Part shown: positions 1 through 10,453 of the stretch, in pieces
Layout: every line of letters begins with the position of its first letter
Numbering within the stretch: the stretch's first letter is position 1
Source of the DNA: Haematococcus lacustris
Taxonomy: Eukaryota; Chlorophyta; Chlorophyceae; Chlamydomonadales; Haematococcaceae
Assembly (NCBI GenBank): GCA_030144725.1
Contig: JASKMD010000006.1
Coordinates: forward strand, 10,789,001-10,853,000
Length of the DNA: 64,000 nucleotides
Reading direction: 5' to 3'
Notes under the pieces: model-generated
What the model was told of the DNA's origin: nothing
Databases searched by the model: none
The model's input: only the letters and a program-made list of their open reading frames with translations
Made by a program: the position numbers and the translations under genes

Positions 1-433
1 TGGGCGAGGGCGATTGCCACAACTGCCACGCGACACAGGCTGCCAAGTGCACCACGCGGCGTCCACATTGGAGATTCTGAGGTGGGCAGGCTCAGGCAAG
101 TATAAAACACTGGCTGGTGCGTAGCACTATACAGTGTCATACTACAAGGCGAGCAAGGGCGCTGCTGTGCGACTACACGCCTATGCCATCGAGCGTACCG
201 GTAGGTGTTGAACAGCCGTGAACCGAGCAGCAGTACCCAATCTTATCTCAAGGAAATTCAATGACTGAAGGAAAGGGGCAACTTTGTACTGCATCATTTC
301 ACTCACTCACTGTAGCATGGGCAACTTTGTACTGCATCATTTAAATCACTCACCTTACCATTTCATCTCGCCGTTCCACACTGCCTCGCACACACCCGTT
401 CACGGAACTCGACTCAAACAACCATCGCTGTCA
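1..433. other. 3' flank of the phosphoglycerate mutase gene
   Basis: I see no gene here. The stretch lies downstream of the minus-strand mutase stop. A short direct repeat containing GGCAACTTTGTACTGCATCA occurs twice, near 276 and 309, each followed by a run of TCACTCAC type. No TGTAA-type poly(A) signal was recognised on the minus strand. Confidence 0.5.
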
Positions 434-3323
434 CTAAGAAAGGGTGGGCCCTCCTGATCTACCCACGAAGGCCTTGACGAGGGGCATGACTTCACTGCCA
501 GGGAAGCGGCCTAGCCCACCCCGAGCGGCGGACAGCTCGTCAAAGCATCGCACAGGGTCGCCCCGCACTACCTGCACGCGAGCAGATGGTAACACGCCGC
601 CTCCTGCGAAGCCATGAAAAGCCCATGCACTACTCCTTCCGGCCCGTGAACCCCACTCTGCCCCTATGCCTTCCCCTAACCCCTCAGTGCTGTTGCCATT
701 TGCCCCTAGCTTTTACCCCACAGCTCTTCCCATTGTGGGGAGCTGTATACCAATGAGGCGACATCACCACCCCAAGCAGCCATGCCCATCCATGGCCCTT
801 TCCCCCTGCCCCCTTGCCTCCCGGCCTGCAATGGGCAACCATCCCCCAATTCCCTACTCCCTTACCCCACCTGGGGCCAGGGGTCCTTCCAGCCGCCAAA
901 CACTTCAGCGGGCAAGAAAGGGACCCAAGGCCGCCCTGCCCAGGAGGCCTTGCGCCGCGCGTCCTGCAACTGACCCTGCAGCCAGGCGGAGTGGAGGGAG
1001 CCAGAGGGAGTAGGGCAAGGTCACATGGTGGCGTCATGGCACCCCACCAGGTCAGCCAGTGACGAAGCCAGCTAGGTGGTATCACTCCAATGACTAGCCT
1101 TCTCCGTACCTCGTCTGACATTAACCAGCTGGTGGTCACCTACCTGGCGGCATAGTTTGGCAGTGGAGGGCGGCTGTTCCACGTCAGGCAGTGGGATGGG
1201 CTCAAGGGGCAGTGCCTCGACATAGTCCGAGCCCCCCAGAGCCTCCACCTGCATGCTCGAGTGCCAAGGCAGCAGATGGGGCAGGACACAAGCTATTGGA
1301 CAGTGGTCAAAAAGGGCCCCGCCCCGCCCCGCCCCGCCCCGCCCCGCCCCGCCCCGCCCCGCCCCGCCCCGCCCCGCCCCGCCCCGCCCCGCCCCGCCCC
1401 GCCCCGCCCCGCCCCGCCCCACCCTGCCTGCCTCACCACATGGGCCAAGTGGGCTATGGCCAGCGGCACAGGTTCATGCGAGTGGTCACCAAAGAGCACT
1501 GGAGTGGAGTGATCGCCTGTGACCAGCAGCACGAAGCGTTGCGTCCCCCCAGCCGCCACCTCACACTGCCACAGCCTTCGCACCATCTGGCCTATCATCA
1601 CGTCCACCACCTCTTGAAACTTGACCTGGGCAAGGCGTGAGAGCGAGAGCGTGGTTGAGAAGAACAGGGCTGCTGGATGGGTTGGGTAGGGAGTGGGTGG
1701 GGCGGGCAGAGATGGGAAGCATAGGAGGGTGAAAAGGCAGATGAAGCAGGTGGACAACAACCTGCACGGGAGATGCCCTTGCCCCTACCATCACCGCTCC
1801 TGCCCTTGCCCCTGCTCTGCCGCCCGCCGCCCACCTTCATCTGCAGCCGCCGGTCGTGGCCACAGTCATCTACTGCCTTCACATGTACGAACCCGAACTG
1901 CGCGCTGCCAGTTGTCAGCGCATCACAAATGGTGCTTGCTTTGCTGCACAACACACGGGAGGCGCAACACAATATATCTGATCAAAATGCAGGACTGGCA
2001 CTTGGAGGGAGGCTCGGGAGGCACATCACAACATAGCTTGTCACTGTGCAGGAGCGAAACCTGCAGCACCATGTTGAATGTGATAAGGAGGCCAGGCTGG
2101 TGTTCGTTGCTGGGTGGAGTAAACACAGAGGCGGCATCACAGCATGATGACGCTTCCTCTGATGAATGGTAAGACTCTGCTCCCAGCTTCCAGCTCTTTG
2201 TGTGACCAAGAACAACAATGGCAAGACTTCAAAGTTACGATGGCGGGCGGTGCCCCGGCACCAGCTGCAGCCAATGCAAGGAAATAGCACGACACTTGTG
2301 CGAGCCTTCCCTTGTGCACCTGCCGTGGCCCAGATGGCTGATGGCTGGGAAGATTTCCAGAGCACACTAGCAGCCAGCAAGTCATGCTGTGTTGCACGAC
2401 TACCCTTGCTTGACGATGTCCTACCGTGGCATTGTGAAGCAGTTGGTGGTTGCCTAGTGGACTGCAGTGGTTGAGTGTGTTGCGCAAGCTGGCAGGGTGC
2501 CACACAAACATTTATGGCATGGGAAGAAATGCAGCCAAGGGTGACTCATTAGGGTTACACTTTGTCACATGGCCTTCCGTGGCATGCATGGTTTTCCAGT
2601 AACTGAGCAGTAGAGCAATACACCCGTCATATGGCTTTGCTCATGTCGTTGGGCACCACTGGCAGGTGGGAAGAGCACACATGGTCAGGTTGCTGGCGTG
2701 CGTGTTTTCAAAAGTTACTCTTTTAAAATTGTTTATGGAATACATATAGTTGGTGATATAAGCCGAGGTGTGCATGGTCTTGGACTCATCCATTACGTTT
2801 TGCATGTGAGCATGGCCCACATGGACCTCCATGAAAGAGCGCTTGTATGCCCAGCAAAGCAAGCATCTGGGCGCCTAGGTGTGTAGGTCACATGTGGAGG
2901 CTCAGATCCCAGGTGGTAAGAGGCACCAAGCTGGCTGGGACACACACAGGCCTGTGGGGCATGTGTATAGATGCAGCTCAGCGGGGGCTCAGATCCCAGG
3001 TGATAGGGGTTACCATGGAAGTGGCAGCATGGCTGCATGGGGAGTCTGTCTGTCTGAGCTGAGAGGCTGTCTCTCTAAAGGAGGATAAAGGCATGGCAGC
3101 ATGGCTGCATGGCGGCTTCTGGCCTTGCCTGGCGAAGTCACTGTTGTACCAGCCAGTGGCCCCAGGGGCTTCCAGCAGCTGCATGCCAAACGACATGCCC
3201 AGACCTGTGCAGCACATGGCAGACAGGAAGGCATGCAGTAGGCTGCCAGCTGCAGCAGGATGAGCAGGTCAGGGCATGAGGGACACGGTGGGAGAAGAAC
3301 AACACAGCAAACAGACACCGGCG

Positions 3324-3384
<61 letters not shown>

Positions 3385-4550
3385 TGGGGTGTGGGGCCAA
3401 TGCTGACTCTGAGCTTGAGTTGAGCTTGAGTTGCGGTCAGTGGGGACTGGGCACCAGGGAAGGGACATCAGGGGCGCAGGCACAGGCACATACCAACCTC
3501 GAGCACCAGACCTGATCATGAAGTGTGCCAAACACGAGCAATGCCTGCCACCATGTCACAGTGCAGACGGTCTGCTTGGCTGGTGGGAGGGTGGCCCCAG
3601 GCCTTGCATATGCTGCGGGCCATGAGGGAACCACTGCCCCTGCCCCTGCCCCTGCCCCTGCCCCTGCCCCTGCCCCTGCCCCTGCCCCTGCCCCTGCCCC
3701 TGCCCCTGCCCCTGCCCCTGCCCCTGCCCCTGCCCCTGCCCCTGCCCCTGCCCCTGCCCCTGCCCCTGCCCCTGCCCCTGCCCCTGCCCCTGCCCCTGGC
3801 TACCCACACCCCACCCCTCACCCTCACCCTCTCCCTCACACCCTTCCCAGGATCCTTGCTCCTTTTCCTGTCAAGGCTGCACCCCACAAGCTGTGCCACT
3901 GTTGACTATTGACCTGCATGGGCTGTTGGTCTAAGGGAGCCGCTGGCTCTGCTCCCTATAGGCCAGGCTGGACTGTTGTTGGGGCAGCTGGTGGAATGCT
4001 TGGTCACACCTACCCCACTAGCAGCTTGTTGAGCTCCTTACCTTCTTGCTCTCAATGCCTGAGGTGTCAAAAGTCAATCTCTGCCTACTAGTGGCGACAG
4101 CGGCATGAGACTGGCAGCGGCATAGCTGACCGCATCAGTGCAGTGGCTGTGGTGGCATTGCATTGGGTGTGCAGGCTTCACCATCGCCCAGCAGTGCCCT
4201 TCCACCACAAACAGGTAGGCTAGATAAGGGGGTGTCGCTGGCCATAGGAGCCACTGCATGACACTTGGTAGGGTTCTGCCAGCCAGCAGCCTGCAACTCG
4301 GCTAGGCTGTGACCCCCTGCTGCCACCATGCTGGCCCTGCTGCCCCTCCTGGCCCCTGCTGCCCTCACCTGCCTGCTATGATCTTAGTGGGGGCCACCAT
4401 GGCAGCGGCCATGCCATGACGTGCCTGGAAGTCAGGGACCCTGATACGGCTGCCACACCCTCTCAGTAGCACACAGTTTGCGGGGGGCAGGCCCTGCAGC
4501 AGCAGCGGCGGCAGCAGCAGTGGCAGCAGCAGCAACAGAAGCAGCAACAG

Positions 4551-4591
<41 letters not shown>

Positions 4592-6625
4592 TCAGCGTCG
4601 GGGCAGAGGGGGGCTGTGTGGCACCTTAACTTGGCCACCCAGGTCCATCCCTTCCATGCGCACACAGAGTGCATTACCAAGCAGGTGCTTACGCTGCTCA
4701 ATCTTGATGACCCTGTGCCGCCAGGCCCATGCAACCTCCACCTGGCTGCCTGCCCCTCACCTGCTCCCGGCGTTGCTGGTTCACAGGGTGTTCCTCAAGC
4801 ACGCGCCGGATCTCATCGGACAGTTCGTTTACCAGTTCCGCCGTCATGGCAGCCTGTGCGCAAAAGCAACCGACAGCTGAGCGTCAGCAAGCTACAGGGG
4901 CTCAAATACCTGGCGAGGCAGATTGTAAGAACAAGTTTATCGACAGCTCGCAAGCAAGCAAGATACGCATTGGCGCTGGGACAGCTGCAGTGTCGTGTAC
5001 ATCGCCAAGGACACGTGCTGTAGTGCCAGGTCGCGGGTTCAAATCCCGTTGTCACCTCCGCACTGCCATCCTCCGGTACACAACGCAGCAGCGGTAGCGC
5101 GTCCTTCAATGGGTCGGTGCCCTGCACTGCGTCTGACAAGCTCGGCCCACTGACCGCGATGCCACACCGATGTTCCGTGGCATAGCGGCATTTCACGCGG
5201 TGCTCGGGGAAGTTGGGCAGGCGCAGGCCTGGGTTGCAGCGGTGGTGCGGGCGAGCGGGAAAGCAGCAAGGGCACGGGCAACGAGCAGTACGAGGGCATG
5301 ACCAGGAGGGGCAGCAGCGGGGCCAATTGAGGAAAGTGGGGAGTAGTACGCGATGTGCCCATCGAGATCTTCTGTGCCATCAGGGCCAAGGGTGACAAAG
5401 CGACGAAGAGGACAGGAGCAGGAGGGGCTGGCGAAGAGACCATCGGAGGAAACAGGGGACGACCAACAGTGGTATGGGACTGAGTAGGTCGTGAGGGCAG
5501 GAGGGCAGGGCACCAGGTGAACTATGGCAGGTGGACCATGGCAGAGGGAAGCTGGTGCCCCTCAACACCGCTGTGCGCCTGGGTGAGCGCCATACTGGCT
5601 AAGGTGTGTTGCACCACAGCCTGTGCGTTGTGGCAGCCCGGCGCAGTCAAGCACGCAAGGCGTCAGTGAGGCGCCGCCCACAGGGCTTGCAGCCTGATGT
5701 TTAGCGACTCCCAAGGTATGGCACAGTCCAGCACACTCTCCATCTTCCCCCTTGCCTCCTCCCTTGCCTCCTCCCTTGCCTCACCCCTTGCCTCACCCCT
5801 TGCCTCCTCCCTTGCATTACCCCTTGCCTCACCCCTTGCCTCACCCCTTGCCTCACCCCTTGCCTCACCCCTTGCCTCACCATCCAGCGCCTGACACAGC
5901 TCTGGCCCCAGGTGCTCAAAGTTCCTGTCAGCCCGACGCCGCACCACCACACCACTGCCGGTGTCCAGGGTGGCAAAGTTGCACTTGAAGGCGATGTCGC
6001 CTGGGGCCATGCTGATGCCAGCTCCCATGCTCTCAAATGCACCGCGCCCTCGATAATGGCTACGAGTGTGCATGCAGGCATAGGGGCAGCTGGCTGCTGT
6101 CTATTGCTTTCAAGGTCACAGAAGTGAGCTAGGGTGCATATAAGGTATACATTGGTGATGGCTGGCATGCTGTGCATGCTGGTGCATGGTGATGGCCACT
6201 GCATGGCGACAATTGCTGATGCATAGTAACAGTTGCTGGTGCAAGGTGCATGGGGTTGCATGGGCGGCTCCCTGGGATGGCTACCTTCACCTTACATGCG
6301 TGGGTCATAGCCAAAGAGTGACATGTGGGCCGTGTCACTGCCACAAGCCAGGCCCGGCTCCACCGGATCCAAGAGCCCGTTCAGGCCAGCTGCTGCACAC
6401 ATACCAACACATGGGTACAGCCTGAGACAGGGAGCCTCGAACCCCTGCTATGTGGGGTGGCTACACAGAGGGTTGGGACCTGCCTGCAATTGCATCCAGG
6501 ATTGGTGTGTGAGCCACTTCAAGAGGGGTTCGGTCTCCCAGGGCTGGCACAGCCACATCGCCGAGGCCGTCGACCAGCACCATGAGAACCCGCGGGAGAA
6601 CAGAATCAGGGTCCGGCATGGCCAT
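434..6625 (-). CDS. apgM: 2,3-bisphosphoglycerate-independent phosphoglycerate mutase, plant/archaeal type (11 exons)
   Basis: Interconverts 3- and 2-phosphoglycerate in glycolysis/gluconeogenesis (alkaline-phosphatase-fold metalloenzyme). Exons, minus strand: 6625-6484, 6392-6296, 6059-5881, 5228-5056, 4853-4761, 4493-4373, 3204-3129, 1943-1835, 1625-1437, 1248-1144, 571-434. They close in phase to 473 aa, near the roughly 490 aa usual for the plant form. Visible motifs: DGLGD (metal Asp, residue 19), CGSDTAH (probable nucleophile Ser66), [38 protein letters not shown] (319-324 region), TGDHSTP (Asp368/His369), and the C-terminal GRFPGSEVM. The ATG at 6625 gives MAMPDPD just before the first motif; the same frame is open upstream without another ATG. 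No transit peptide is evident. Three introns fit only as GC-AG (donors at 6483, 4372, 3128). Introns carry CCCCG, CCCCTG, GGCACA and 12-bp repeats. Homology is certain from the motifs; exact splice ends are inferred. Confidence 0.93.
1315..1420 (+). repeat. (CCCCG)n pentanucleotide array in a mutase intron
   Basis: About 20 near-perfect CCCCG units lie in the intron between the TGDHSTP exon and the next exon. The transcribed (minus) strand reads (GGGGC)n, a G-rich repeat that could form quadruplex or R-loop structures. Confidence 0.95.
3322..3383 (+). repeat. (GGCACA)n hexamer array
   Basis: About ten copies of the hexamer lie in the long intron between the exons at 4493-4373 and 3204-3129 or its neighbour. 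The unit recurs degenerately near 3475-3490. Confidence 0.9.
3632..3797 (+). repeat. (CCCCTG)n hexamer array
   Basis: About 28 tandem CCCCTG units lie in the mutase intron 3205-4372. The long antiparallel reading frames here (poly Leu-Pro, Ala-Pro, Gly-Arg) come from the hexamer and are not genes. Confidence 0.95.
5002..5056 (+). other. tRNA 3'-half-like sequence at a splice donor
   Basis: The plus strand carries a T-arm-like stem-loop (CGGG TTCAAAT CCCG) followed by TTGTCACC, as in the 3' half of a tRNA. No matching 5' half with a GGTGACA acceptor strand was found. The last bases form, on the minus strand, the GTGACA donor of the mutase intron after the exon at 5228-5056. Probably a tRNA-derived SINE remnant. 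Confidence 0.4.
5745..5880 (-). repeat. 12-bp array of splice-donor-like units at the start of a mutase intron
   Basis: Eleven tandem 12-mers (minus strand GGTGAGGCAAGG and variants) begin exactly at the donor after the ALDG codons. About seven units keep GTGAGG, one has GTAATG, and three read AGGAGG. The array also stays open in the exon frame as repeating Gly-Glu-Ala-Arg. Confidence 0.85.
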
Positions 6626-7484
6626 CGGTCGCGGGCAAAGCTGCGTCTGCACTGGGCGTTTGCGCACTGCTGACGTACTAGTCTTTTCTAATAGCCGTTT
6701 TTTTAGTATGGTTTACACAAAGTGCGCTAGGTGAGTGAGTGTCTGTGTGAGTGTTGATCTCTGTCAGTGGCTGTCAATAGTGCACTAGGCAATGGGCTTG
6801 TTCTATGATAAAGTTGCCATGAGAGATCCTAGACCGACGTTTGTCTGCAGATTGCAAGATCAGCTTCTATGTGGCAGATAATGGGGGCCGGAACACACTC
6901 AGGCCTGCCATGGTCCAGTACAATAAGTATTGAGAGGTAGGGGATGGGATAGCTTCATGTAACATCCTAGACATTCTGACCACGGTGTTGGGTCATGCGA
7001 CCCTCGTGCAATGAGCCAGGAGTGTGTCGCATAGAGGTGGGCCTGCCATCTGGTCGTGTCCGTGCATGCTTGTCGTGCATATCCTGACAATACCCTGTCA
7101 CACTTATACCACAGCGCAATAGTGTAGGTGGTGGGTTAGGGTTAGGGTTAGGCGGCCATGCAGTGTGCGTGAAAAGCTGACAATAGCTTAGTCAACACCA
7201 AGCCAGGGTACTCCCTACCTCAGGCAGGCAGAGCTCACGCCAACAGCTCCAATGGGCGCAATGTGGGATGAGCTGGATGCAAATGGCTTCATTGCGACAC
7301 CCATATGGCCAGCTGCCTGGCTTGGCAGCCTAGCCCTAGGTCACGACCCTGGACCATCATCTTGACCCTGACCAGGGGCCACGACCCTGACCCCAGTCGT
7401 CACTCGCTTGTACTTCTTGCCTCCTTCCTCGTTCTCCTCTGTTATTTCCCTTTCCCACCCAAAGCCGTCCTGCTTCTACCACTT
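6626..7484. other. Region between two minus-strand genes
   Basis: It lies upstream of the mutase start and downstream of the SPAG6-like stop, so it should hold the mutase promoter and the neighbour's 3' UTR. I see no gene. A short interstitial TTAGGG tract lies at 7134-7152. No TATA box could be assigned. Confidence 0.5.
7134..7152 (+). repeat. Short interstitial telomere-like tract
   Basis: Three consecutive TTAGGG-type units in intergenic DNA. Confidence 0.7.
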
Positions 7485-10400
7485 CTACTCTCTCTGGTAG
7501 TAGAGCACCACGTCTGCGGGGAACAGGCTGTTGATGGTGGCGGCTGCGCTCTGCGCCTTGTCGGGCAGCACTTTGCGCAGCTCTTGCAGCCGCTGCAGCG
7601 CCCCGCTGGTCACAAATGACTGACGGCCTTTGGGGCTCTTGGCCAGAAGCACCTCCAGCTATGGCAAGCAGGCAGACAGGCAGGCAGGAGTATGGGGCAG
7701 AGGGCCGGGATGGGCAGGCAGGCAGGCAGAGTGACTAATTGTGCGCAGTCATGCAGGCAGGCAGCATGGCTCCAGGCACGAAGCATGGCCCAAGGGAGCA
7801 GGCAAGCTGTGAGAAGCGGGTAAGAAATGCATGCGTGGCATGCGTGGCTGGCGTAGCCTTAGAGCTAAGGGTGTGGTAAGCCCTAGCTTGTTCAGGCTCC
7901 TGGAGCAGGCTGTAGCTGCCTGTGCTATGAGCGACATGATGTTGCTTATGCCGTCGCGCTGAGTCTGCAGCAACGCCATGTTTGGTGAGCGCCATGTACT
8001 GATAGTAATGATGATAACCGCCCATATGCCGCATTATAGTTTGACAACACGGCTGCTGCCGCTGCTGCTGCCGCTGTGGTTTTAGCCGCCGCTGCTGCTG
8101 CCATTGCTGCTGCCATTGCTGCTGCCGCTGCTGCCACTGCTGCTGCTGCTGCTTCCGCTGTCGTTACCGCCGCCGCTGCTGCCGCTGCTGCCGCTGCCGC
8201 TGCTGCCGCTGCTGCCGCTGCTGCTGCCGCTGTTGCTGCCGCTGTTGCTGCCGCTGTTGCTGCCGCTGTTGCTGCCGCTGTTGCTGCCGCTGTTGCTGCC
8301 GCTGTTGCTGCCGCTGTTGCTGCCGCTGTTGCTGCCGCTGTTGCTGCCGCTGCTGCCGCTGCTGCTGCCTGCTGTAGCTGCTGGTCAAGAGTTTTGGGTG
8401 CAAGACCAGTGGCTGCATATTCGGGAGCTAGAGACAACCAGCAAACACTACTTGCCAGCAGGGTGCTTGGTGCAGCTGATGGCGCTGCTGACATTAGCAC
8501 CCTTAGCTGGCCTGCTGCTGCATCTGTTTGCTCCAGTGCTGCTCGACCCCTGGCTGCTGGTGTGCTCCTGGCTGCTAGTGTTGGTGCATTGCGTCCTGCT
8601 TCTGGGCCACTGTTTGCTGTGCTGACGGGTTTCAAACGGCGTCGTCTACTGTTCAGCTGCTGCATCTGTCTACTCCGCCTGCTTTTGGGCCAGTGGATGC
8701 TGTTGCCTCCAACTGCTCGCCTGCTACTGGGTCATTGGATGCTCTTACTTACAGTGCTGATCTTAATTGTGAGGTATTCAATACGTGGTGCTGCCTCCTC
8801 ACCTTGCGCAGCAAGTGCGTGAGCATCTTCTTGGAGGTGGCTCTGTCCACGAAGGGCTCCAGGCATTGGGATGTGGCTGCGGCTCGAATCACGGCCTTGG
8901 TGCTGGCCTTCACCTTGGCAGCCAGGTCCAGGTCTTTCTTAGGCACCCTGGAACCACGCAGCAGCAGCAGCAGCAGCAGCAGCAGGGCGTGTCTGGCTCG
9001 CTGCTGTTGGTGCGTTGATGGTGACGTGGAGTGTGTGCCATGCTGCTGCTTTTGCAATGTGCTTCCATCATGATGCTGGTAGGAAGCTGGTAGGAAGCCG
9101 AGGTGCCAGTTTTGAGTTGCCATGCAAATGCATCCTGCTGCCTGCCCACCGGCCACACTGCACCCACACCACAGCCACCGCAGCATGACCTGGCTGTGGC
9201 AGCAGCGCCTTTATTGCTTGTCACGGTGATGGGTGACCAATAGTTGTTAGCCATGTGTCACAGCCGTAAGGCATGGCGTGCCGGCATCCAGTTACCATGG
9301 ACCATGGCATGTTGCGTCCACGAGGCTGAGAGTGGCAGCGATGCCGACGAGACAAAGTCCTGTCGCTTTGTGGAGGTGTCCTCAGCCCGTCATGTGTTTG
9401 ATGAAGGTGCAGAGTGAAATAAGCACCTGAGCTGCCCCTGGCCCAGGCCCTGGCTACAGTTGAGGTGGCTGTAGCCCACCTGGCAGCTCCTGCTTTGCCA
9501 CTGACCTGGCCGCCATGTCCATGAGGTGCTGCAGAGCCCCTGCCTCAATGAGGGGGCCTGCGCACTCCTCTCCGTGTTGGGCCATCTGCTCCACAGCCCA
9601 AGCAGAGCAGCCCATGACCTGCATTCAGGCGCTTGTCCACATGTGCTGGAGCAAAGAGGGGCCTGTGTGTTGCCACTAGCCAATGCAGGTCTGGTGCTGT
9701 TGCTGATGGCAGGGTGTGGTGGGTGTCAGGTGACAATGAGGATGATAGCGGTGACCAGGGGTAAGGCATGACTCAGGGCGTGTTAAGGCCATTCAGTGCC
9801 CAACAGGCAAGGCAGCTAGCATGGAGTTGGTGCTGCATGACAGGACTGGACTGGGCTACATCAGCTCTCCAGGCCAGCTGCGTGACAGAACCGGCAAGTG
9901 CCAGTGTGCTTGCATAAACCAGCAAGCCTGTATATTGCCATTGGCATGTATGATACCATATTGCCTATACATTATACTCGGAAGAGTACTTTTATACGTG
10001 CGAGTGGCAGCAACAGTGACAAGCAAATGCTATGTTATGGTCATGATGATGAACTTCAGTGGTGTGCGGTTGGGAGTGGATGCAGAGGCTGGCCACGTAC
10101 TTGGCTATCAGAGTGCTTCAGGGCTTCAATCACAGGAAGCCCAGCACCGGAATCCACCACAGCCTTGGCCAGCAGTGCTTTGTAAGAGGACATGGTGCCT
10201 GCAGCCCAGCATCAGGCAGCAACAGGTGCAGCCCAGCAGCAGGCAGCAGCAGGTGCAGCCCAGCAGCAGCAGGTGCAGCCCAGCAGCAGGCAGAAGCAGG
10301 TGCAGCGGAGCAGCAGGCAGCAGCAGGTGCAGCCCAGTGGGTGTCGCAGGCTGGCTGGCCCCACACTATCGGCTAGTAACATGAGGTGATAGCCAGCCAA

Positions 10401-10453
<53 letters not shown>

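Noticed and set aside
5745..5880. A coding Gly-Glu-Ala-Arg repeat in the mutase
   Set aside because: Skipping it restores the family's [15 protein letters not shown] join exactly; kept only as a possible alternative-donor product.
8052..8822. Long poly-Ala/poly-Leu frames on both strands
   Set aside because: They come from CTG-type repeats in an intron; flanking exons of the SPAG6-like gene splice across them.
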